In this document: piece by piece, positions 33,821-42,031 of the stretch
Layout of the letters: each line of letters starts with the position of its first letter
Numbering within the stretch: the first letter of the stretch is position 1
Assembly: GCA_022792175.1 (NCBI GenBank)
Contig: JAAWAN010000018.1
Span: 16,401-80,400, forward strand
DNA: 64,000 nt
Reading direction: 5' to 3'
From: Provencibacterium sp.
GTDB taxonomy: Bacteria > Bacillota > Clostridia > Oscillospirales > Ruminococcaceae
Position numbers and translations under genes: made by a program
The notes under the pieces: generated by a model
Seen by the model: only the letters and a program-made list of their open reading frames with translations
What the model was told of the DNA's origin: nothing
The model's database searches: none

Positions 33821-34462
33821 TCAGCGGCCGCAGCCACAGGGGACAGGAGCTATCAGATTATAGATTTCGCCGGTGATGGTGCGTACCTCATCCAGCTCAT
33901 TTTTAATGGCGGCAAGACCGTAGGTACCGTCCTCCAGCATTGCACAGACGTTGCATCCGCAGCATCCTTCACTGGCGCAGGCGGCCGCGCAGGGGAAGGG
34001 CTCTTCCGGGGTAGGAATAAAGTGCGGCTCAATGCAGTTGTCCCAGTTCCAGCAGCCACAGCCGCAGTTAGAGCCGCAGCCGGAGTTGCAGCCGCAGTTA
34101 GAGCCGCAGTTAGAGCCGCAGCCGGAGTTGCAGCCGCAGTTAGAGCCGCAGCCGGAGTTGCAGCCGCAGTTAGAGCCGCAGCCAGAGTTGCAGCCACAGT
34201 CGGAGCCACAGTTAGAGCCGCAGCCGGAGTTGCAGCCGCAGTTAGAGCCACAGTTAGAGCCACAGTTAGAGCCGCAGCCGCAGTTAGAGCCGCAGCCCCA
34301 GCCACAACCCCAGCCGGAGTTGCATCCGCACCCGCAGTTACAGCCGCAATTGGAGCCGCAGCCACAGCTGCAACCGCAGGTGTTGCTGCCGGAACAGGCG
34401 GGGCCAAAGCTGCCGGTTTTCAGGTAGTTGCCGTTAAAGGGGCTGCAGTTATAAATGGTCAT
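33821..34462 (-). CDS. Cys/Gly/Asn/Ser tandem-repeat protein of unknown function
   Basis: 213-aa protein with about 46 cysteines (22%). Residues ~22-135 are tandem units of the type CGCNSGCGSN (10 aa, 30 bp) interspersed with 4-residue CGSN units. A conserved-looking tail follows: a Pro/Cys segment (PTPEEPFPCAAACASEGCCG) and a helical stretch (GLAAIKNELDEVRTITGEI) ending in APVPCGCGR. No signal peptide is obvious. GGGAGG lies just upstream of the ATG at 34462, which is preferred over an earlier ATG. It could be a disulfide-crosslinked spore-coat or exosporium protein, a metal-binding protein, or a modified peptide precursor; none is proven. It has its own terminator and promoter-like region. 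Confidence 0.75.
   Translation of the reverse strand: MTIYNCSPFNGNYLKTGSFGPACSGSNTCGCSCGCGSNCGCNCGCGCNSGWGCGWGCGSNCGCGSNCGSNCGSNCGCNSGCGSNCGSDCGCNSGCGSNCGCNSGCGSNCGCNSGCGSNCGSNCGCNSGCGSNCGCGCWNWDNCIEPHFIPTPEEPFPCAAACASEGCCGCNVCAMLEDGTYGLAAIKNELDEVRTITGEIYNLIAPVPCGCGR
34060..34400. repeat. Tandem 30-bp repeats with 12-bp subunits inside the Cys-rich gene
   Basis: On the plus strand the unit is built from 12-base blocks such as GTTAGAGCCGCA alternating with GGAGTTGCAGCC-type blocks. Near-identical copies indicate recent expansion and likely copy-number variation between strains. Confidence 0.85.
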
Positions 34463-34561
34463 TTTTTTTCCTCCCATCAATTTGAAACAGCTGATATTTT
34501 GCGCGTCGTTTTCCGCAGAGGATTCCTGCGGGCAGACGGCAGTGATACCGCCTGCCACTTC

Positions 34562-34569
34562 ATTATATG
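34562..34569 (-). promoter_or_regulatory. Possible mother-cell-type -10 element for the Cys-rich gene
   Basis: CATATAAT on the minus strand, about 100 bases upstream of the start, differs by one base from the sigma-E -10 consensus and also contains TATAAT. No clear matching -35 was found, so the sigma factor cannot be assigned. Confidence 0.3.
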
Positions 34570-34620
34570 AGGGGCGTGTGAATTGGGATACTGCTGTTTG
34601 GGAGTCTGCCGCCGGACATT

Positions 34621-34664
34621 AAAAAATCTCCGGCGGGGTTCTTCATAAAGTCCCGCCGGAGATA
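34621..34664 (-). terminator. Terminator of the sortase gene
   Basis: 12-bp stem ATCTCCGGCGGG/CCCGCCGGAGAT. The A-run at 34621-34626 gives T-run on the minus strand. Confidence 0.85.
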
Positions 34665-34690
34665 AATATAAAGAAGGGTTTCAGGAAAGG

Positions 34691-35839
34691 TCAGCTGACT
34701 TTAACCGAGGAAAGGCGCTCGCCATCGCGCAGCTTGCGGGCCATCACAACGAAGCGCTGGTTCTCAAACTGGCCATAGTAGCGCGTACAGGTGGAAAGGG
34801 TTAAAATCTGGTCACTGTCTTTGATATCAATCGAGGAGCTGCACATAAGCGTTTGCCCCTTTGCCCATTTCGCCAGGCTGGTGGGGGAAACGTTGGTATA
34901 GATATAGGAGTTCAGATCGGTGGTATATAGCGTTGCAAAAACGACCCAGGTAGCATCCCCGTTTGCATTGGCATACTGGATAGTGGGGTGCGACTGCATG
35001 AAAGAGGCATGCTGATAAGCGGTCAGCTGGGCGAACATCACATCGCTCGAACGCCCGATGGCGGGATTGGCGCTGACGTTTGTCCAGTTATGGCCATACA
35101 GAATGGTATTTTTGCTGCTGGCGCGCACATCGCAGTCCGCCCAGATGACGCCATTGCGGCTGGAATTTTTGTAGATGTCCAGATGCGCATAGGTATTGTT
35201 GTTTGCGCCCTGCACAACCGGATAGTCAATGTTGGTGCCGGGAATATATAGATATCCCACCACATCGCTGTTGACCTCTTTCCAGGACTGCATTTTGCTG
35301 TAGCCGCCGCCTGCAGTCTGCTTGATGGAAACGGTCTTTTCCTCCTTGGGCTCCTCCGCCTTCTGGGCCGACTGCTGTGCGGCTCCGTCCGCAGCCGGCT
35401 CCTCTGCGGCGGCTGCGGCAGCCGCCTGTCCGGCGGCAGAAAGGCCGGCAGAGGCGGCGGATGCCTCACTGGCGGGCGCTTTTTCCTCTTTCTGCGGATC
35501 TACATGCAGCGCACTGTAGCGCGAGGAGAAAAAGCCGCCGGCAAAGGCAGATACCGCATCTGCCGTTTCCTTCGTCTGCTTTGAAGATTTTGCAGAGGCG
35601 GCAGAGGAAAAATGCAGCGCGTTCAAAGCGGTATACTGTCCGCTGGCCGGGAGGACAGCCGCTGCCGGCTGCGGGTCCACATAATATTCCTTCACAACGG
35701 TAACCGGCTCCGGCAGCGTATAATCTGCCGCCAGCGCATGGGCATCCATCAGAGAGCATACGCCGACAAAGGCCAGAAAGCCCGCACCGATGCTGGAAAA
35801 CATAACGCGGGCTGACGGACCGCTCTTCTTCCTGTTCAT
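34691..35839 (-). CDS. srtB: Class B sortase with long Ala/Glu-rich linker
   Basis: 382-aa membrane-anchored transpeptidase. An N-terminal membrane anchor (about residues 12-34) is followed by a low-complexity Ala/Ser/Glu linker to about residue 185 and the catalytic beta-barrel. Sortase B landmarks are VNSDVVGYLYIPGTNIDYPV, the catalytic His in LYGHNW, the catalytic Cys in LTLSTCT, and the Arg in NQRFVVMARKL. The ATG at 35839 has AAGGGGTG upstream and begins the signal anchor. No sorting-signal substrate is encoded nearby. A promoter lies ~200 bases upstream, leaving a long leader. A degenerate relative occurs at 63135. Confidence 0.9.
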   Translation of the reverse strand: MNRKKSGPSARVMFSSIGAGFLAFVGVCSLMDAHALAADYTLPEPVTVVKEYYVDPQPAAAVLPASGQYTALNALHFSSAASAKSSKQTKETADAVSAFAGGFFSSRYSALHVDPQKEEKAPASEASAASAGLSAAGQAAAAAAAEEPAADGAAQQSAQKAEEPKEEKTVSIKQTAGGGYSKMQSWKEVNSDVVGYLYIPGTNIDYPVVQGANNNTYAHLDIYKNSSRNGVIWADCDVRASSKNTILYGHNWTNVSANPAIGRSSDVMFAQLTAYQHASFMQSHPTIQYANANGDATWVVFATLYTTDLNSYIYTNVSPTSLAKWAKGQTLMCSSSIDIKDSDQILTLSTCTRYYGQFENQRFVVMARKLRDGERLSSVKVS

Positions 35840-36041
35840 GTAAAAACACCCCTTAACAAGTTTTGGTCTTGCGGCCGGCAGGATATCTTCCACCGGGGAG
35901 ACGGCCGCTTTCATATGAATGGAAAATTTTCAGTGAGTACCCGGCAAACAGCCGCTTTGCTGATAATGCCATAACCGCAGCCGCTGTCCCTGCCTAATAG
36001 GACGGCGCGGCAATCTGTGCGGATCATGGCTGCTTGGAATT

Positions 36042-36070
36042 ATTATACCACAAATTATTCCGCTTGTTAT
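36042..36070 (-). promoter_or_regulatory. Sigma-A promoter of the sortase gene
   Basis: On the minus strand, ATAACA at 36070-36065, a 17-base spacer, and TATAAT at 36047-36042 with an upstream TG (extended -10). The predicted leader of about 195 bases can fold (GGCA/TGCC and CAGC/GCTG pairings around 35945-36000). Confidence 0.65.
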
Positions 36071-36113
36071 CCATAGAGAAAGATGAAATTTCCAGAAAGA
36101 TTGCCGGCATCTA

Positions 36114-36143
36114 TTGTTTTGTCTATACAAAAAATGCTATGAT
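36114..36143 (+). promoter_or_regulatory. Sigma-A promoter of aspS
   Basis: TTGTTT at 36114-36119, an 18-base spacer, and TATGAT at 36138-36143 with upstream TG (extended -10). The leader to the ATG at 36341 is about 190 bases, G-rich, with a short direct duplication TTTGCAGGATTTAT near 36275-36303. No T-box elements were recognised. Confidence 0.55.
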
Positions 36144-36340
36144 GAAGAAAAAGGCAAAGCTGGCAGGATAGAAAGCTGCCTTCCCTGTCCGCCGGTTTGG
36201 AAAAGGGAGGGGAGGGCACCCGCTGCAGGAAAAGGGCCTGCCTGAAAGGGAGACAGGCCGGACGAGAAAACGGGTTTTGCAGGATTTATTTTTGCAGGAT
36301 TTATTGCCGGCAAAGTCAGATAAACAGGAGGGTTTATTTT

Positions 36341-37675
36341 ATGGACAGGACCTATATTGCGCAGGCCATCCGCTCTGCGGGAGAGCGGGTGCTCGTGCAG
36401 GGATTTGTAGATAACCTGCGGGACAGCAAGCACATGGCCTTTATTGTCCTCAGGGATATTACGGAAAAGATTCAGGTAACGGTGGAAAAAGAGTCCCATC
36501 CCGAGCTGCTCGAAACGATAAGCAGGCTGACAAACGACTCGGTCATCTCTGTAACGGGCGTTGTGCGGCAGGATGAGTATGTCAAGCTGCACGGTGTGGA
36601 GATAGAGCCGCAGAGCATTCAGATTGAGTCGCTCGCGGAGCCGCTGCCCATCACCCGAAAGACCATTCCGGCAACCAGAAAGAAGGCGGCGCTTGAGCGT
36701 TCGAGCATTGACCAGCGGATTGATTACCGCTGGATTGACCTGCGCACCGAGGAAAACCAGCTGATTTTCAAGGTGCAGACGGAGATGGTCAATTCCATGC
36801 GCCGGTATCTGCTCGAGCAGGGGTTTATGGAAATCCATACGCCCAAGCTGATTGGTACAGCGAGCGAGAGCGGCGCAGATGTGTTTAAGGTCGAGTATTT
36901 CGACCGGGATGCCTATCTGGCGCAGAGCCCCCAGTTTTATAAGCAGATGGCCATGGCCAGCGGCTTCGACCGGATTTTTGAGGTCGGGCCGGTGTTTCGC
37001 GCGGAGAAATCCTATACCAACCGGCACACGACGGAATTCACCGGCTTTGACCTGGAATTCAGCTTCGTTCGCTCCTATCGGGATGTCATGGACCAGGAGG
37101 CAAAGCTGCTGGCCCACATGCTGGGGGAAGTAAAGGAGAAATATGGCAGCCAGATTAAGGAGACTTTCGGCGCGGAGGTTATTCTGCCGGCGCTGCCCTT
37201 CCCGGTGATGGATTTAAAGGACCTGTATGCGCAGCTCGAGAGCCGGTATGGCTACACGGTGGCGGAGAGCGAAAAGGGGGATTTGACCACCGAGGCCGAG
37301 CAGCTGAGCTATAAACTGGTTCAGGAAGTCTATGGGCATGAGTTTCTGTTTGTAACGGGCTTTGACGCAGAAAAGCGGGCATTTTACCATATGCGGGATG
37401 AGCACGGCGTTCCGATGGGGTATGACCTCATCTGGCGCGGCGTAGAAATTACCACCGGCGCACAGCGGGAGCACCGCTATGAGATACTGAAAAAGCAGGC
37501 GGAGGAAAAGGGGCTTTATGAGGATGTCCGCTTTTATCTGGAATTTTTCCGCTATGGCTGCCCTCCGCACGGCGGCTATGGCCTCGGTGTAGACCGGCTG
37601 ACGATGCTGCTGCTAGGTGTGGGCATTAAAGAGGCGATGTTCATTTTCAGAGGGCCGAACCGGCTGAATCCATAA
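36341..37675 (+). CDS. aspS: Aspartyl-tRNA synthetase, archaeal/eukaryotic-like short type (AspS2)
   Basis: 444-aa class II synthetase charging tRNA with aspartate. An N-terminal OB-fold anticodon-binding domain (about 1-105, RVLVQGFVDNLRDSKHMAFI) is joined to the catalytic core with FRAEKSYTNRHTTEFTGFDLE (motif 2) and GGYGLGVDRLTMLLL (motif 3). It lacks the GAD insertion of the ~590-aa bacterial enzyme, so it is the AspS2 form. Such enzymes may be discriminating or also charge tRNA-Asn; the sequence alone does not decide. ACAGGAGGG is upstream of the ATG. Confidence 0.93.
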   Translation: MDRTYIAQAIRSAGERVLVQGFVDNLRDSKHMAFIVLRDITEKIQVTVEKESHPELLETISRLTNDSVISVTGVVRQDEYVKLHGVEIEPQSIQIESLAEPLPITRKTIPATRKKAALERSSIDQRIDYRWIDLRTEENQLIFKVQTEMVNSMRRYLLEQGFMEIHTPKLIGTASESGADVFKVEYFDRDAYLAQSPQFYKQMAMASGFDRIFEVGPVFRAEKSYTNRHTTEFTGFDLEFSFVRSYRDVMDQEAKLLAHMLGEVKEKYGSQIKETFGAEVILPALPFPVMDLKDLYAQLESRYGYTVAESEKGDLTTEAEQLSYKLVQEVYGHEFLFVTGFDAEKRAFYHMRDEHGVPMGYDLIWRGVEITTGAQREHRYEILKKQAEEKGLYEDVRFYLEFFRYGCPPHGGYGLGVDRLTMLLLGVGIKEAMFIFRGPNRLNP

Positions 37676-37762
37676 TAAAATCCGGCGGGATAGCGAAAGA
37701 AAAAGGCCGAACGCCAAATGGGAGCCCTCCCTTTAGGGCGGCCGGTCGAAGAGGAGGCTTTT

Positions 37763-38314
37763 ATGTTTAACGTATGGCATTCTGTCCGCGAGGAACGAAT
37801 CAGCCGGGACGATTTTCTGGCGGTTATCGAAATTTCCAAGGGGAGCAAGAAGAAGTATGAGCTGGATAAGGAGACGGGAATGATTATTCTGGACCGCATT
37901 CTCTATACCTCCACCCACTATCCGGCCAATTATGGCTTCATTCCCCGAACCTATGGGGATGACTGCGACCCGCTGGATGTGCTGGTGCTCTGCTCCGAGC
38001 CGCTCGAACCGCTGACACTGGTGCGCTGCTATCCGATCGGCGTTATCTCGATGGTGGATAATGGCCGGGGGGATGAGAAGATTATTGCCATTCCGTTTGA
38101 TGACCCGACCTATAACAGCTATCAGGAGCTGGAGGAGCTGCCCCGCCATATTTTCGATGAAATGACCCACTTTTTCAGCGTTTATAAAGAATTGGAGCAC
38201 AAGCAGACGGCGGTGGATGAGGTGATGGGCCGCAACGCGGCGCGCAACGTTATCCAGTGGGCGATAGAGCGCTACCGGCGCAGCTTTCGCGACGGCGTAA
38301 AAATAGAAGAATAA
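37763..38314 (+). CDS. ppa: Soluble inorganic pyrophosphatase (family I)
   Basis: 183-aa cytosolic enzyme splitting pyrophosphate to phosphate and driving biosynthetic reactions, including aminoacyl-tRNA synthesis encoded just upstream. Signature: [24 protein letters not shown] with the metal-binding Asp cluster DDCDPLD. GAGGAGG lies 6 bases before the ATG at 37763. About 87 bases separate it from aspS. Confidence 0.95.
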   Translation: MFNVWHSVREERISRDDFLAVIEISKGSKKKYELDKETGMIILDRILYTSTHYPANYGFIPRTYGDDCDPLDVLVLCSEPLEPLTLVRCYPIGVISMVDNGRGDEKIIAIPFDDPTYNSYQELEELPRHIFDEMTHFFSVYKELEHKQTAVDEVMGRNAARNVIQWAIERYRRSFRDGVKIEE

Positions 38315-38350
38315 GGGGGGAGTTTTTTGCGCTCCTTGCCTTTTCGGAGG

Positions 38351-38379
38351 TTGCGCCGGGAAGAATGTGGTGGTATAAT
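38351..38379 (+). promoter_or_regulatory. Sigma-A promoter of fba
   Basis: TTGCGC at 38351-38356, a 17-base spacer, and TATAAT at 38374-38379 preceded by TGG (extended -10). It lies 47 bases before the fba start. Confidence 0.7.
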
Positions 38380-38425
38380 GAAGATAATGTGATTAGATTG
38401 TCAGGGAAAAGGGAGGAAGTTATCA

Positions 38426-39289
38426 ATGCTGGTATGGGCAAAGGATATGCTGGCCGCGGCTAAAGCGGGTGGCTATGCGGTCGGGCAGTTTAATATCAAC
38501 AATCTCGAGTGGACGAAGTCGGTGCTTCTGGTTTCCGAGGAGCTTAAAAGCCCGGTTATTCTGGGCGTTTCCGAGGGCGCGGGCAAATATATGACCGGTT
38601 TTAAGACCGTTTCCGCAATGGTTAAGGCGATGATTGAAGAGCTTCACATCACCGTTCCGGTTGCGCTGCACCTCGACCACGGCACCTATGAGGGAGCCAA
38701 AAAGTGCATCGAGGCGGGCTTCTCCTCGATAATGTTCGATGGCTCGCACTATCCGATTGATGAAAATGTGGCCAAAACGCAGGAGCTGGTTGCCCTGGCG
38801 CACGCGCAGGGCATTTCGGTGGAGGCCGAGGTCGGCTCGATCGGCGGCGAGGAGGATGGCGTTGTCGGCATGGGCGAGGTTGCGGACCCTGCCGAGTGCA
38901 AGCGGGTGGCCTCGCTGGGCATTGATTTTCTGGCGGCGGGCATCGGCAATATCCATGGCGTTTATCCCGCCAACTGGAAGGGGCTGGACTTTGATGTGCT
39001 GGCCAAAATCCAGCAGGAGACGGATGGCATCCCGCTCGTGCTGCACGGCGGCACCGGCATCCCGGAGGATATGATTAAAAAGGCTATCTCGCTGGGCGTT
39101 GCGAAAATCAACGTTAACACCGAGTGCCAGCTCTCCTTTGCGGCCGCAACCCGCAAATATGTTGAGGAGGGCAAGGACAAGGCCGGCAAGGGTTTTGACC
39201 CGCGCAAGCTGCTCGCTCCCGGCGCGGAAGCCATCAAGGCGACCGTTCGCGAGAAGATGGAGCTGTTCGGCAGCGTAAACAGGGCCTGA
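38426..39289 (+). CDS. fba: Class II fructose-1,6-bisphosphate aldolase
   Basis: 287-aa zinc aldolase, the likely glycolytic enzyme. Motifs: VALHLDHGTYEGAKKCIEAG (zinc His and base), EAEVGSIGGEEDG, IGNIHGVYP, LHGGTGIPEDMI and AKINVNTEC. GGGAGGAAG is 7 bases before the ATG. It has its own extended -10 promoter and a terminator-like hairpin after the stop, in keeping with constitutive high expression. It is clearly distinct from the pathway aldolase at 4825. Confidence 0.95.
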   Translation: MLVWAKDMLAAAKAGGYAVGQFNINNLEWTKSVLLVSEELKSPVILGVSEGAGKYMTGFKTVSAMVKAMIEELHITVPVALHLDHGTYEGAKKCIEAGFSSIMFDGSHYPIDENVAKTQELVALAHAQGISVEAEVGSIGGEEDGVVGMGEVADPAECKRVASLGIDFLAAGIGNIHGVYPANWKGLDFDVLAKIQQETDGIPLVLHGGTGIPEDMIKKAISLGVAKINVNTECQLSFAAATRKYVEEGKDKAGKGFDPRKLLAPGAEAIKATVREKMELFGSVNRA

Positions 39290-39312
39290 TTTTAAAAAAC
39301 AGCTGTTGGCAG

Positions 39313-39350
39313 GAGGCTCCGTCCCATGAGGCGGGGCCTTCTCTTTGGAA
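39313..39350 (+). terminator. Terminator of fba
   Basis: GC-rich imperfect stem (AGGAGGCTCCGTCC with GGCGGGGCCTTCT, some G-T pairs) followed by CTTT. Confidence 0.6.
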
Positions 39351-39391
39351 AGACATATTTTAACTGAATATTTTTCAGAATAGAGGTAGGA

Positions 39392-41101
39392 ATGAATAAC
39401 GTTCTTTTTTCCGAGCTTTCGCTTTCCGAGCCGCTGGCGCGGGCGGTAGGCGAAATGGGTTTTGAAAGCGCCACAGAGATTCAGGCGCGCGCCATCCCGC
39501 TGCTGCGGGCCGGTGCGGATGTCATCGGCCGATCTCAGACCGGAACGGGCAAAACGCTTGCTTTTGGCATTCCCGCCGTAGAGGGTATTGATACGGGGGA
39601 AAACAAGGGACAGGTGCAGGTGCTCATCCTCTGCCCGACAAGGGAGCTTTGCATGCAGGCCTGCGGGGAGATACGCAAGCTTGCCAAATATAAGCCCGGC
39701 GTTAAAACGGTGGATATCTATGGCGGCGCGCCGATGAACCGGCAGATTATGGCGCTTCGCAGCGGGGCGAACATCGTTGTCGGCACGCCGGGACGGGTGA
39801 TGGACCACCTGCGCCGCAGAACGCTGCGGCTGGAGCATCTGCGCATGGTCGTGCTCGATGAGGCGGATGAGATGCTTTCGATGGGCTTTAAGGAGGATAT
39901 CGAGACCATCCTGACCGGTACGCCCGAGTCGCGGCAGACGGTGCTCTTTTCGGCGACGATGCCGCCCGCCATCATGGCGCTGACCGGAGAGTTTCAGCGG
40001 GAGGCACAGCTTGTTGAGGTGGATAAAAAGCAGCCGAGCGTTAAGTCCATCCGCCAGGCTTACTGCGAGGTGCCCGCCAGCCGCAAGCAGGATGCGCTCT
40101 GCCTGCTGCTCTATGCGAAAAACCCGCAGCGCGCCATCGTCTTCTGCAACACCAAGGCGATGACCGAGGAGCTTGCCGAAAACCTTCGAAAGCGGGGGAT
40201 GGATGCGCAGGGGCTCAACGGCGACATGAAGCAGCCGCAGCGCACCCAGGTGATGAACGGCTTCAAATCCGGCCAGGTTCGGATACTGGTCGCCACCGAT
40301 GTGGCGGCGCGCGGTATTGATGTCAGCGATGTGGACATTGTTTTAAACTATGACCTGCCGCAGGATATGGAATATTACCTGCACCGCATCGGCCGGACCG
40401 GTCGCGCGGGCAAGGAGGGCTGTGCGCTGACCTTCTGCACCGGGCGGCGGCAGGCGCAGCAGCTTTTAGAGTTTGCGCGCATGACCCGTTCCGAGCTGCA
40501 GAGGGAAAAGCTGCCGAGTGTGCAGCAGGCCGCTCAGAAGCTGGAGGAAGGCTATGCCTGCGAAATTAAAGAGGCTCTTCTGGCCGGGCAGCAGCAGCCG
40601 GGCGGCCGGCTGCTCGAGGCGCTCGAGGCTGCGGGATATACCCCGCAGCAGGTGGCTTCTGCCGCGCTGACGCTGCTCTATGGCGGGCGGCAGCTGCAGA
40701 TGGACGATATTGAAGAGCTGCCAGCTCCCCGGCAGGCGGCTCCCCGGCGCCGGGAGATGATGGGGCAGGTGGCTTTAAACCTGGGCAAAAAGGACTGTAT
40801 TGCGCCCAACCACATTGTAGGGGCGATTGCGGAGCTCACTGACCTTGCAGGAAGCGAAATCGGGAAGATTGAAATTTTCGACAGCCGCACGCTGGTCGGC
40901 ATTCCCCGCGCGGCGGTGCAGCAGGTGGTGGAGCGGCTGCGCGGGAAAAAGATTCTCGGCCGGCGGGTGGAAGCGAGCATTTGGGGGGAGCGCCCTGCGC
41001 GGGAGAGGAGACAGGAAAAAGGAAGAGGCGCCCGCCCCCTGCAGGGAAAGCGGCAGGCCGCCGGGGAGCGCAAACGAAACCGTTCTTTCCAGGAGGAATA
41101 G
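39392..41101 (+). CDS. DEAD-box RNA helicase with DbpA-like RNA-binding domain
   Basis: 569-aa ATP-dependent RNA helicase for ribosome assembly or mRNA turnover. Motif I is SQTGTGKT, motif II LDEADEML, motif III SATMPP and motif VI HRIGRTGRAG, spanning residues ~1-365. A DbpA/CsdA-type RNA-recognition domain sits at about 455-530 (GQVALNLGKKDCIAPNHIVGAI, VERLRGKKILGRRVEASIW), followed by a basic Arg/Lys tail. The domain layout fits CshA/DeaD/DbpA; which one is not resolved. Confidence 0.93.
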   Translation: MNNVLFSELSLSEPLARAVGEMGFESATEIQARAIPLLRAGADVIGRSQTGTGKTLAFGIPAVEGIDTGENKGQVQVLILCPTRELCMQACGEIRKLAKYKPGVKTVDIYGGAPMNRQIMALRSGANIVVGTPGRVMDHLRRRTLRLEHLRMVVLDEADEMLSMGFKEDIETILTGTPESRQTVLFSATMPPAIMALTGEFQREAQLVEVDKKQPSVKSIRQAYCEVPASRKQDALCLLLYAKNPQRAIVFCNTKAMTEELAENLRKRGMDAQGLNGDMKQPQRTQVMNGFKSGQVRILVATDVAARGIDVSDVDIVLNYDLPQDMEYYLHRIGRTGRAGKEGCALTFCTGRRQAQQLLEFARMTRSELQREKLPSVQQAAQKLEEGYACEIKEALLAGQQQPGGRLLEALEAAGYTPQQVASAALTLLYGGRQLQMDDIEELPAPRQAAPRRREMMGQVALNLGKKDCIAPNHIVGAIAELTDLAGSEIGKIEIFDSRTLVGIPRAAVQQVVERLRGKKILGRRVEASIWGERPARERRQEKGRGARPLQGKRQAAGERKRNRSFQEE

Positions 41102-41136
41102 GGGCCCCAAAATATCTGTGAAGAGGAGAAAGGCGG

Positions 41137-41721
41137 ATGTGCGGTCGGTATCTTTTCAGCCAGTCGGCAGGCGAAGAGCTTACAAGGCTTGCGGCGGCCT
41201 TCCAGAGCCAAACGGGTGAGCCTGCGCCGCAGGGAGATATTTCTCCCGGCAGCTTTGCGCCCGTCCTTCTGGCGGAGGGCATTTGCAGGATGCGCTGGGG
41301 GTATTCCGGTTTTTCCGGAAGGGGACTGCTCATCAATGCGCGGGCGGAGAGCGCCGCGCAGAAACCCGCCTTTCGGGAGGCGGTGCGCTGCAGGCGCTGC
41401 GCCCTCCCGGCCTCCGGATTTTATGAATGGGATGCCCGCGGGCAGCGCTACCGCTTCTGGCTGCCGCAGCAGCCGCTATTTTATATGGCAGGGCTCTGGG
41501 AGACCTTTGAGGAAGAAAGGCGCTTTGTCATCCTGACAGGCGCGCCGAACAGCTCGATAGAGGATATCCATAATCGGATGCCGGTGCTGCTGGACAGAGA
41601 TCAGCTCTCTGTTTGGCTGCGGGAGCCGGAAAGGGCGCTTTCCCTGCTTTTGCGGCAGCCGCCGGCCTGCGCCCGCGCGCCGGAAGAAAATTTTCCGGAG
41701 CAGCTCTCCTTTTTTAGCTGA
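41137..41721 (+). CDS. SOS-response-associated peptidase-family (SRAP/YedK/HMCES) protein
   Basis: 194-aa cytosolic protein that crosslinks to abasic sites in single-stranded DNA through Cys2, shielding them. Key family residues are visible: Cys2 (MCGRY, requiring removal of Met1), Asn in INARAES, Glu in SGFYEWD and His in IHNRMPVLL. GAGGAGAAAGGCGG precedes the ATG. It starts 35 bases after the helicase gene and may share its transcript. Confidence 0.94.
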   Translation: MCGRYLFSQSAGEELTRLAAAFQSQTGEPAPQGDISPGSFAPVLLAEGICRMRWGYSGFSGRGLLINARAESAAQKPAFREAVRCRRCALPASGFYEWDARGQRYRFWLPQQPLFYMAGLWETFEEERRFVILTGAPNSSIEDIHNRMPVLLDRDQLSVWLREPERALSLLLRQPPACARAPEENFPEQLSFFS

Positions 41722-41846
41722 AAAGAGCGGCTGGCGAAAGGCCGATGTAAAAGCAGGAACCCCCTTTTTTACAGATGGGCAGGATGGGATAGATAGAAGT
41801 TTTTTCATTCGGAGAACTTTTTTATCCGGTAAATCACAAAAAACAC

Positions 41847-41877
41847 TTGACTTAGAGTTCACTATAAGGTTTAGAAT
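41847..41877 (+). promoter_or_regulatory. MerR-type promoter with operator dyad
   Basis: TTGACT (41847-41852) and TAGAAT (41872-41877) are separated by 19 bases, the over-long spacer typical of MerR-family activated promoters. The spacer holds a near-perfect dyad CTTAGAGT-TC-ACTATAAG (41851-41868, 7 of 8 pairs), resembling NmlR/AdhR-type operators. No merR gene lies in the window next to it. Confidence 0.65.
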
Positions 41878-41945
41878 AAAAGACAGCCGTCACAAAAGCT
41901 TCGAAAGGTTTGATGAAAAGGCCGGAGAAGGGCGGCTGTCTTTTT
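41878..41945 (+). terminator. 5'-end hairpin with T-run in the aldo-keto reductase leader
   Basis: AAAAGACAGCCG pairs with CGGCTGTCTTTT across a ~43-base loop and is followed by Ts. Transcription from the MerR-type promoter would begin in or near the left arm. It could act as an attenuator, release a short RNA, or terminate upstream transcription. Confidence 0.55.
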
Positions 41946-42031
41946 GAGCGCCGGGCTTTGCTGCCGGATGGCGCAGAAAGCCGGAGAAACTGCAAGGAAA
42001 AAAGAAACGACTGCAGGGAGGAATGAACGAA

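Noticed and set aside
34060..34400. CRISPR-like array
   Set aside because: The repeats are contiguous 12/30-bp coding units without unique spacers.
33951..34427. Gln/Pro/Glu-rich (LEPQPELQPQ) and Ala/Val-rich repeat proteins in other frames of the Cys-rich gene
   Set aside because: Any frame through a tandem 30-bp repeat stays open. Only the minus-strand Cys frame has a ribosome site, a non-repeat tail and a terminator after it.
36144..36340. T-box or other riboswitch in the aspS leader
   Set aside because: No T-box motif or antiterminator was found; only a short direct duplication is present.
38423..39838. 471-codon minus-strand frame opposite fba and the helicase start
   Set aside because: It spans two plus-strand genes and their terminator, so it is not a real gene.
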